Positions 54,830-64,000 of a stretch of DNA of 64,000 bases are shown here, in pieces. The number at the start of each line of letters is the position of its first letter. Positions within the stretch are counted from its first letter, which is position 1. Position numbers and translations under genes: made by a program. This DNA is from Rosellinia necatrix (taxonomy: Eukaryota > Ascomycota > Sordariomycetes > Xylariales > Xylariaceae), in assembly GCA_021209875.1 (NCBI GenBank), contig JAGYVD010000008.1, forward strand, positions 1,673,501-1,737,500, written 5' to 3'. The notes under the pieces are model-generated. The model had not been told where the DNA came from and made no database searches. It was given only the letters and a program-made list of their open reading frames with translations.

Positions 54830-57034
54830 CGTAGCCGATAAACGGAGGCGGTCATCGTGGTCTGTAGCCGATACTCTATGTCGCCAGTAGAATGTGGGAT
54901 GGGTGGCCGCGTTCGTTGGCTGGGTTCTGGGCTGGGGTTCGGCAGTTGGGCGGCGTTCGGGAGGATGCAAGTTGTCCACGGTGTTCAGATGAACCTACAG
55001 AAGGGCTACGTAAGCCTCGCGCCTCGAGATGAAAGTCAGATGTGAGATGCAGCGAGGGCAGCGACATACTTACGCGCGGCAATTCTGCGATTCCATGGCA
55101 GAATGGCGTCTTTTCAGTTAGCCTTTGGGAGTTTTGGAGCTTACCTAGGAGGGATCGATTCGGCTGGGGTTTGGAGGGGTCCTCGGCATCTACGTCAGTC
55201 TCGGGGGCAGTCACTAATCTCCGACCTGTCGCATGCTGGTTACAGTGCTGCTGTACCCAGATCTACCTGCCTCTGGCATACCTACGGGCCCCCCGGTCCG
55301 CTAGATCTCCGAGGCACCTGTCGGCATTTCCTCCATCGCCAGTTAGTGCGCCAGTAGATAGAAGACCACATTAGTGGGCTTAGTGGGCTTCTTGCTACAG
55401 TAGGTACCTTACCTGCTGCCAGTAGTTATACCTACCACCTACCTAGGTACTTAGCTAGTAAGTAAAGTGCTTACCATACTCACATATCTAGCCATGTAAA
55501 CTGCCATGTAAACTGCCATCACTCTTATCCCCATTCCGACAAGATTCAAGGTGGGCTGCCTCTTACTTATCAACTCACCCGACTCAACCACTTCCAAGGT
55601 TGTATTGTAGGTATATTATGTCAGTGCATTATCCATCTCCTCCTCCTTCTCCTCCTCCTCCTTTACGGCTGAGAAACATCGATGGTTGCAACACGCCACT
55701 TAAACCTCACTGGGCGATGGACGTTGGTCCAACCAAGCCCGAAGCAACTTGATGTACGGATGATAGGACGCACGAATAGTTGGTGCATGGGCCGGCCATT
55801 GCGACAGGCGCTGGAAAGAATGGCCGTCATAGCGGGAGGCGACAAGCGTTGGCACGCGCGATTGACGGCGTCTATCGTTAATCGTACTTCATATGTTTAC
55901 GTAGGCTGGCTGGCCCTCAGGTCCGAACCAGCCTGAAGACGACACATCACTACTCTAAGGGCTATCTGGATGAGGTCACCTTCAATGTCGTCCGAACAGC
56001 GCGAGTGCGAGTGTGAGTGCGGCATGAATCGCGAGTCGGCCACGTAGAGGATGGACCTCCGAATCATGGCTATCTCCGGCTTCTTAAGGCGGCTGGTGGT
56101 GATCACGACGCAATCCCAAGAACGGGCCAATTTACATCCACGACCACGACGACCGTGGCGGCCGGCCGCTCCTCACTCGCCACACGTAAGCCAGCCGATC
56201 CCCGTGCACCATGTGACTCCCAATCGAATCAAGACCCGACAACGTGCCATATGGTGTCTGTCTCCCGGTCGGCTGCCGTCGACGTCGAGCCAGGGAGATA
56301 GGTAGGCTCCTGTAGGCTTATGTAGTGTAGGGTGGTGTAAGTGCAGCGGGACGGGCAGGATAAGCAGATTGGACGTGCAGTGGCTCCGGGGCACTTAAGT
56401 ACTTGCTCGATACAGAGTGGCCGGGAAATCCGCTTACTCGTTTCATAGGGGTGACCCCGTCGTGGCGGCGCGGCTATTGGTGTGTCCTGGGCTCCCCCAT
56501 GCGTCGCCCCTGATCGGTTTTCCTAAAGAAATAGCGGTGACTATGTGGCCGACTGCTGCTGGCCAGGCGAACGGGCCCGGCTCCACCGCGCCCGCCAATG
56601 CTCGCCTCACCGAGACCGTTAATTTGTCTCCAAAGCAGCCTCCTTGATCGCGCGTCAGCTCCCGTTCGACCCATCGTGGAGCTGCATGGACGGTTCGCGG
56701 TGGAGTTGCATAGTCTCGCGACCATTGGCATCACATCCGACGCATCTCGGTGGGGCCACGATGTTGGGCATCATCAACCAGCTGGCATTTCCGATACCTG
56801 CCTCTGTCCCAGCCCGCCCCCCGGAACGGAATCCAGAGGGGTCGTCGTGGTCTGTCGCCCCAGCCCCGACACAGGCAGGGAGATGGCTGTCTGTCTCATG
56901 ACTGGGACCGAGCTTCTCCTGCCACAGTCTAGTCTTCTCTCTAAAGTCTTGCGAGATTCTTGTCTTCTGTAACCCTTCTACTCCTCTTCTACTTTTTCTC
57001 TCTTCCTCTGTCTAGACTTTCTGTCTCGTCAGAG
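54830..57034. other. Intergenic region, divergent promoters
   Basis: 2.2 kb between ATM1 (minus) and the DUF6590 gene (plus). The motif CTACCTAGGTAC lies at 55438-55449 amid CCTA/TAGG-rich sequence (55380-55470). Frames such as 55682-55936 and 56598-56972 have no domain I can support. The right end is CT-rich leader. Confidence 0.55.
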
Positions 57035-58402
57035 ATGGGACGCCGTGATCGATCATCGCTCAGAAGTGATTCAGGTTATGGGGACGAATTGCCCGAGCTG
57101 GCACCACGCCCGCCTACCGATCACCCATTGAGTAAGTTCAACCCTCTTCACCGAGTCACTGAATAGGAAGACTCTCTTTTTGGATTCTTTTTTTTTTTTC
57201 TTGCTCCTTTTCTTTTGTCCCTCTTAAAACAATACACTGACCTCTCGTTCAGCCCTAAAAGGGTTCGAAATCGGCCCCGCGTCAAAACTCCACGTCGGCG
57301 ATGTAAGTAATATACCCAACCAACCACCTTAATGGAGGTCATGAAATACTAACCATCGCGTTCCTAGGTTTTCGAGTTCGTCTGGGCCGACGCGGCCGAA
57401 TTTGGATGGGAATGGAATTGCCTAGGCTACACTCGGTTTATTGTCCTACGCCATAGCGAGGCCTCACCTCCACACTGCGTCTGCATGTAAGTGAAGTCGC
57501 GACCACCAGCTTCAGTTGACATACCTCTCACATCCCCACCGCCCGGATTGAACAAGCATACAGCCCCATCCACTTACCTACTACTAACTCAAATCTCAAG
57601 ACCAATCTGCACCGGTGGCCCCAGTAAGCATGAATTCGCAAAGCCAGGCATCGACAGCTTCCAGCAGGGATTTGTCTTCGCGAATGGGGATCCGAATCCT
57701 GGATATGAGCAGCCGAAAGGTGGGCCAAAACTCCAGTATTCGCCCGTCGGGGTTGAGTTGCGTTCAGGCAGGCTACGCATAAAGGAGGATTCCAGGGCCA
57801 ACTACGCAGACATTCTCCAGATCGAACACGATGCGCATGTGCTCGTTGTCGGCGATGTAGTGAAATACTTCGACCGTGTCCGCCGGAACGTCAACAAGGC
57901 CTTCACGCGACAGATCCTCCGGACAGCCCTCGAGAAGTACCAAATCGAAAAGGCTGCCGGCACCAACCGGCCGGCGAGCATCATGGAATCCGTAGATGGT
58001 GACCAGGGTGGCGCTGTGTGCCGGCAAATTGCGATGGAGACCGACAAGGTAGACACGTACACGTTGAACGAGGTTACGACCGACGACGAAGAAAGGGACA
58101 ACATGGTAGAACGGGAATCCGTCCTGAGGCAGGCACCCCCAGAGAAACCAGAAAAGCCGGAGAAGCACAGGAAGTCGTCTTTGGCCAGGGCATCGTCTTT
58201 GGCAAGGGCACCATCGATGGCGAGGTCGCCTTCGATGGCGAGGTCGCCTTCGATGGCACGGTCGCCCATGGTGTCATCATCAGAGGTCTCGAGGCTGGCA
58301 CCCGAAGACCAACAAGCCAAGGGAGAAACACGCGAGCGCCGAAAGGAGGCCGATTATGACCTGAGGTCGATGCATAAGGTCGCGATGGCCGGGAAATCGT
58401 GA
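57035..58402 (+). CDS. DUF6590-like protein
   Basis: Four exons (57035-57131, 57253-57302, 57368-57486, 57601-58402) give 355 residues with all phases kept. The N-terminus is disordered (MGRRDRSSLRSDSGYGDELP). The domain spans about residues 35-210: KLHVGDVFEFVWADAAEF, TRFIVLRHSE, HCVCMPICTGG, then a DSFQQGFVFANGD segment, YSPVGVELRSG and DSRANYADILQIEHDAHVLVVGDV. This order (entry to the gate strand, conserved CLPI-type turn, KPG, and a hydrophobic -EHxxxVxxxGxV end) is that of fungal DUF6590. The C-terminus is basic with SMARSP repeats (18-bp units near 58190-58265). Function of the family is unknown; no membrane or signal segment. Confidence 0.78.
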
Positions 58403-60725
58403 CTCCTAACTTGTCTCTCTAGCAACCCACCTGGAATTGGGTCTGTGCTGCATGAAATTGGGCGTATGGCGAAGTGGCAGCATCTCGGAAAACATTGCAT
58501 CTTGGAAGAGTACCTACGCACTCAACAACGTCCACGCAAAGCGTTAACAAACCGGAGAACCAAGTAACGAACGATATGATTTTTTGATTTTTTTTTTTTT
58601 TCTTACAACTCTTTTGACATTGAGATTGACGAAATAGAGAATTGTTTTCGGGTTGGTTTAGCTACTTGACAGACAACTCCTATCTAATGAAGACTCCGCT
58701 GAGTAATACACCTAACGAAACCTATTTTTTTTTCTTTCTCTGGCCCCCCATGGCCCTAGTGAACGAAAATGATCATAACGAGGGGTATAATACGTCTAAA
58801 ATGAGAATATTGGTTTCTTACTACGAATAAACCTGAATTTCTGTTAGTTGATACATCACGTGACTGGTCATCTCTCTCGCTAATGACTACCTTGCGTGGT
58901 TTGCGTGGTTTTTGTCGAGTTTGCATCAGATTAAACGAGGAAGATCCCATGATGTGCCGGCCACACACATGCCCGGCAATTCATGATTACATACGCAAGC
59001 GCAAGGAAGTATTCGACCCATATTCCGATGGAGGGGTTGTAGTGTAAGCTAGATTGAGTAGGTCCAGGCTCGTGCGCTGTCCCCTCTCTCTCTCCTCCCC
59101 CCCTCAATCCCTCAATTGCCCAGAAAAACCTGGCATATGCTGGCTCCAAGCGTCGACAGCGAATGGTAAACACCTCGACGGACTCGAGGGAAAGGAGTAA
59201 TTGTCGCCGATGCAGAAATAAGGGGATTGTCATAGTCAGTGGCGTGCTGATCGGGGGGGAGTGTTCCAAACTCGCTGCTTACCTACTATAACCAAGTAGG
59301 TAGTAAGTACCATGGGCTGGCTACCTATTCTAACCCACCGACAACAGTAGGTAGGCTACGCGCGTGTGTATGTATGTATGTACAATCTCAATCAAGCTAA
59401 CAGGGATACCAGCCACGAAGGAAAATGGGTTGAAAAGGCGGTATGGCCTAGTTCACTACACTATAGCAAACATGCCGGGTCGATAATCAACACCTTCAAC
59501 CTCGATATCCCCCTGAACGGCCTTCCTCGCCGTCTATTGGCTGTCGGAGATCTCTGATCTTTCTACACTAGATCGGCCAGGGTCTCTCGTTCGGGGATGG
59601 GCAAGGCTGCCCGCTTGGTGCGGAGTCACCAAAACGGCGGTGGGACTTCTCGTCTGTAGAATTGTTCCGATCTTCCGTTGGCGTGTGCGCTTGCAACAAC
59701 TCTTATGACTCAAAAGCAGGGTACAGTCGCAGAGTACATTTGCAGAGCACATTCGTAGAGTACATTCACAGAGTACATTTGCAGAGTTTTCTGTGCATTT
59801 CCAAGACGTCGACGCCGCACATATCACTGCATAGTTATCTCACCGCATGCGCCGTGATACTTATTCATTGTTTGCTCTAGCGATGCCCGAAAAGTACCTA
59901 CCCAGGGGATGCGATTGCGACTAAACGCCGATTGGGCCAGGATGGAACAGGAACAAGTCTGGAGGCTATACAGTACCAATAGTCGTATTCAATACCAGGA
60001 ATAAGTAAGTAGAGCACATATTATGTAGATAGTGTAGGATAGAATTAATAGTTATCATCAAGAAAGCAGATTAGAAGTCTCTTAAATTGTTAGAGAGAAC
60101 AGTAGGTACCTATGGTATGTTTTAGCGATAAGACCTTTTTATGCATATGAGTATATCAGATATTATGCGTATTTCGGGAACTATTCAATATCGGTTAAAC
60201 CCTGGCGTTACCAGCATCACTTGTCATGAAGTACGTACACGTACAAAGTGCTGCTGGGATGCCCGTTTCCACTTGATAAGAATCATTCCACGGCTTCCAA
60301 ATAAGATGGGGGCTATATTGCGCCGTATTATTAATATAATAACCGGGAAGCGACACCATTAATCAGTTATTAAGTTATTAAGTTATTAAATTCACGGGAT
60401 ATTTAGGGCACACAGCGACAAACAATCAGCAGATAGCAAACAATACAGTATCCTCCCCTGAACATGCTGAACATGAGTGTTCTCATAGCCGCGGCTAGAA
60501 CGGGACTCTGGGGACGTCACATTCCTCATGTACACATCGCCACCCCCCATGTCAGGGAAAGAAAACGTCGACCAACGGCACGCCAAGAAAGTCCGGAACC
60601 CATCTGGTTCGACAAAATGGGTGGGTGGCAGGGAAAAGTAAAAGGCACGGCGCAGGCCAACCTAAAAGTATGACCGAGTCATTTAGCTACCGTCAAAACC
60701 AATAACTGTCGTAGTTATTACGCCG
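58403..60725. other. Gene-poor region with short tandem repeats
   Basis: No gene I can support. It contains T-runs near 58584-58600, a 13-bp tandem repeat at 59730-59786, a GTAT run near 59366-59385 and an 8-bp AGTTATTA repeat near 60367-60390. Confidence 0.55.
59730..59786. repeat. 13-bp imperfect tandem repeat
   Basis: Four copies plus a partial of CAGAGTACATTTG with one to three changes each. Noncoding context; origin unknown. Confidence 0.85.
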
Positions 60726-60850
60726 AAATGAGCATCCTTTCCAAACTATGCCACCACTGGGCGAGCTGCTTCACATCATGCCCGGCATCAATCAGGTCGG
60801 CGCCATTCTGCAGCTGACGTGTGTCGGCTCCAATAGTCTGCTATCTTAGG
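60726..60850 (-). pseudogene. Short coding-like fragment, unknown family
   Basis: On the minus strand about 38 codons read TIGADTRQLQNGADLIDAGH, then DVKQLAQWWHSLERMLISA and a stop (near 60724-60726). The amphipathic helix-like text differs from surrounding chance frames. It starts right after a stop at about 60850, where CAG could be an acceptor. Not recognised; probably the last exon or remnant of a lost gene. Confidence 0.3.
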
Positions 60851-63427
60851 TCACATCCCGCGCGATATACTTCCTCCTAGTCGCCGTTAGCGAATAGATC
60901 ATTAGCCGGTCGTAGCAGCCACCAAATATTATTATGGTTTCGTAATCCTGGCTTGCTTTTAAACCGGCCCCTACATCAGTCTCTTTATTTTTGGTCCTCA
61001 CGTCTCCCGACTGGCCAGAACGGCATTTGTACTTGGCCCTTTCTAAGAGCTGTGAGCCGTGATTACATTGAAAAATGGCGAAGCAAACAACACCCGATAA
61101 CTAGAGTCAATAAGTTTAGAACCCATGATCGCACCAAATACATGTCATTTCTTTTCTGGTTCTATATAGAGACATTCCGATGTGAGCCTAAAGAGAACCC
61201 ACGAACGATGGGAATACGCGTTCAGTTGAGCAGCAAAAGGTGGTGGCGGCGCACGATCAAGGAGGAAACGCAAATTGCGGCTTGATGATGGACAGGATAA
61301 CCATTTGAAAGTTCCGCTCTATTGACAAATAAAATAAAATAATTCTCTGGCACTCAGAATAGAGTCAAAAGTAAATGGAATATCGGTATAATTATGAGAG
61401 GATGATAATTATATAATTACGTCTTTGAACATGCTGCGGGTTGATCTTAAGCATTGATGTGGGTCAATTAATTCGATTCTCTATATATAGGAGTGCAGTG
61501 GTGGCTAACAGGTACTTTATCGATGAAGAAAATGTTGATTCTGGTTGTCTGAAAATTCATCCCAGCAGGTCTACCGTTTTCTATATTGTGCGGGATTACT
61601 CTAAAGTCAAATGTTCAGTGGGTTGCATATAAGATTCCACAAGGGTCCCAGGTTTTTAAAAATCGGGATAAGTGCAGGCTAGCTGCATTATACTAGCAAT
61701 TACAATAGGATATTTAGATGCTTTCGAGTTCCTCCTCACATTATTAGTTCCAGATCCCGAAGCCATAGACGAAATTTCGAACATTAAAGGGATGGCACTC
61801 GCAACCACCAGCGCCAAAAGCGGCAGTTTTTTTTTTTTTTTAACGTGTAGAGTGTGTAGTCACTTCTTCATCTTAAGCATTTAACCTACGTGCTACTAAA
61901 TGTCACCGTCCTAAGGGTGCCAAATGGGCCAGTTCGCTATTCACAGGGAACTCGGAATCTAGATAATGTAAGCCGAAACTAAGCTAATCGACCATGAGAC
62001 AAAATCTTTTAGGCCTTACGCGCCCCCCAGAAAATGCATGTCTAGCCTAGCATTACTGATCGCCGTTTATCTCGCTAGGAGTATGGAATATTATTTTCTG
62101 TAAGTTTTGATTAGCTGGTGGATCATCAGGTCTAATTCGATCAAGTTTGCGCATCGAAGAGATGGACAATAGTTATGGCATGGTACCGCAAGCTGGACTC
62201 TCCCTCAATATCAAGAGACTCTTCATGGCCTACTGAATATCAGGCTTCAGCAAATTACAAGCTGGCGTGAAATATTCGTCGCCGCTTAACACCCTCAAGG
62301 CGATCGCATTAGGGCTTCCAACAGCACTCAATAAGTACAGGGATATGAATATGCCGTCACAATCCTCCTCTTGGTACTTGCTATTGCTGCTTAGAGGCGC
62401 CCAGAGCTTCTTCGCACTACGAGGAAACCACTCTAGGGGCACATTAAATGAGAAAGTTACTACACTTGGTAGGGTTAATGTAGATGATTCAACATTAGGT
62501 CAACAGCGGATCACTGTTTGAAGGAGAGTTAGTAAAGCCTTGGACCTCGGCACCTAGTAGATCACTGCACGGCACAGTGGAGCGCAAACACAAGGTATAT
62601 GAGAGAATCCTGCAGACCTTGCTCATTATCTACATCTCATGGACTTATGAGACGAGCTTCCACAATTCACGAGGTTTCGGATAGTAGAGCTATTGACAGG
62701 GACTAGTGACTACTATTAAATGCATTTTATTATTTTGAAAGGTGGGGAACACTCCTATTATTGCCTAGCGGTTTCGCACGAGCGAGATTCATACAGCATC
62801 GAACATAATATAACTACAAACGCGGCATCGAAGAACGATTACCTAACATCGAACTCTCGGAAATCTTCACAACATATAACAAAAACAAGTAGAGTGCCAC
62901 TATGCAATAGTCCCCAACACAGCAAAAATTGGTAGAGTATCATGTTAGTATAGTATAGCTGCTAGCTGAGGCTGATTGTTTAGCTGCGGGTTTGCGATTC
63001 TGCATTCGAAATTGTATGAATTGGTCTACTTATGCCTTTTCACGTTAGTGACAAGTACCTTGGTCCGCTGGCTTCCACTAACCAACCTCAGCAAGCAATT
63101 CCGGGTGTGGGGGTTTTCCCGCTGCAGACCCCTGACCCGAGCGCCCGCCAGGCGCGTACTACAGGGTAGGTAGGTCCCCTGTTGGTATGACAGATAGCGT
63201 CATATCTAACAAGTAAGCTGCCCCCCAAGGATTGAAACACAAACAGTAAGTAGGTCAAAGTCCGTCGTCAACTTCATCCCAACCCCACAAACCATCACAT
63301 CACCACCACCACCAAGTAACTGCCTACCTACCTACCGCACAACCCTCCACGCCCTCCCTCAATTTCCCATCTTAAAAAAAAACCAATCCCAACCCCTTCC
63401 CTCGCCGGACGACCCCCGCAGCAAACG
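60851..63427. other. AT-rich gene-poor region
   Basis: 2.6 kb of mostly AT-rich sequence with short frames (e.g. 60953-61285, 61672-61884, 62267-62521) that carry no motifs. A T-run lies at 61828-61842. The last 150 bases are the CA-rich leader of the peroxiredoxin gene. Confidence 0.5.
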
Positions 63428-64000
63428 ATGGCATTCCGCGCGCTCCGCCGAGCCCCCATGCCGTCCCGGCCGGCGGCGATGATGATGTCGTCGTCGCGGC
63501 CGTTCCACAGCACGCCGCGCGCCTGCGTGCAGGTCGGCGACGCCGTCCCGGACCTCGACCTGCACGAGGGGTCGCCCGCCAACAAGGTCAATCTGGCCAG
63601 GGCATACGGCGGCGCCGGGGGGGTTGACAGGGGCGTCATCATCGGCGTGCCCGCCGCCTTCTCCGGCGCCTGCTCCCAGAAGCACGTCCCCAGCTACATC
63701 AACCACCCGAAGCTCGCCGACGCCGGCCAGGTCTTCGTCGTGAGCGTCAATGACGCCTTCGTGTGAGTGTTTCCCCTCCCGCACCCCCCCCAATTCCTAA
63801 TCCCTGATTCCCAAATTCCCAATTCGCTGGCGAGAGAGAGAGAGAGAGAGAGAGAGAAAAAAAAAAAAAACAATAACGACAATCGCGCTTCAATGCACGG
63901 TGATGAAAGCGCGAACATCTTACATATAATATATATCTGGGGCAGAACCAAAACTGACGAATTGAACAACAGCATGAAGGCCTGGGGCGACCAGCTGGAC
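63428..64000 (+). CDS. Mitochondrial Prx5-type peroxiredoxin (partial)
   Basis: Exon 1 is 63428-63762 and exon 2 begins at 63973 and runs off the window. The N-terminus is an Arg/Ser-rich mitochondrial presequence (MAFRALRRAPMPSRPAAMMM) with a likely cleavage region before VQVGDAVPDLDLHEG. The peroxidatic site reads GVPAAFSGACSQKHVPSYI, matching the PGAFTPTCS..H loop of Prx5/AhpC-TSA-type redoxins, with Cys in the expected place; Pro-Gly is replaced by Pro-Ala. VFVVSVNDAFV, then MKAWGDQLD in exon 2, matches the family's SVNDxFVMxAW. It reduces H2O2 and organic peroxides. The intron holds a GA microsatellite. Truncated only by the window edge. Confidence 0.9.

Noticed and set aside
54830..54979. 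Upstream ATG of ATM1 adding 50 residues
   Set aside because: The extension is Pro/Thr/His-rich and not presequence-like, whereas [10 protein letters not shown] at 54829 fits mitochondrial import.
55682..55936. Frame beginning with HLNLTGRWTL, like fungal lipocalin-type proteins
   Set aside because: Only the first ten residues resemble that family; the rest does not follow, so chance or an unprovable scrap.

Overview
The window is nuclear DNA of a filamentous ascomycete (Pezizomycotina, probably a sordariomycete; the order cannot be fixed from sequence alone). The evidence is many short GT..AG introns (about 45-250 nt) with CTAAC/CTGAC branch sites, two intron-containing nuclear tRNA genes, pyrimidine-rich core promoters, and typical families: Hpc2, Rrp14/SURF6, Atm1, a SesB-like hydrolase/NACHT/ankyrin NLR, DUF6590, DUF3176 and CmcJ-like proteins. 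Exon structures were worked out by hand from splice sites and reading-frame continuity.

Layout. 0-5 kb: Hpc2 histone-chaperone subunit with a polyglutamine tract, then a nine-exon short-chain dehydrogenase. 6-9 kb: a GC-rich hypothetical gene and a decayed glutathione S-transferase relic. 9.5-13.3 kb: ribosome-biogenesis factor Rrp14/SURF6 and a secreted S51 (cyanophycinase-like) peptidase with two one-base frameshifts in homopolymers. 13.8 kb: tRNA-Ala(TGC). 14-22 kb: a gene graveyard, with a DUF3176 relic, an orphan ORF, the C-terminal end of an aldo/keto reductase and a CmcJ/GA4-desaturase-like gene with an in-frame stop, around one intact secreted FMN-dependent 2-hydroxy-acid oxidase. 23-26 kb: a 60-codon ORF and a serine beta-lactamase-like hydrolase. 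29-33 kb: an intact five-exon NLR alone between large AT-rich stretches. 36.8-44.5 kb: a mucin-like secreted protein with a CBM19-like domain, an O-methyltransferase and a GPI-anchored secreted protein. 46.5-51 kb, minus strand: an MFS transporter with one apparent frameshift, a single-pass membrane protein, and a repeat-rich protein with two membrane segments. 51.7 kb: tRNA-Phe(GAA). 52.4-54.8 kb: mitochondrial ABC transporter Atm1 with a 15-bp coding minisatellite. 57-58.4 kb: a DUF6590 protein. 63.4 kb to the end: start of a mitochondrial Prx5-type peroxiredoxin.

Housekeeping genes (Hpc2, Rrp14, Atm1, Prx5, tRNAs) are scattered among accessory genes (oxidoreductases, methyltransferase, secreted proteins, NLR) and relics. 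I see no polyketide or peptide synthetase backbone, so there is no evidence for a complete secondary-metabolite cluster. The most noteworthy system is the NLR; next come the relics and frame-disrupted genes, the coding minisatellites and a palindromic CTACCTAGGTAG motif recurring between genes.
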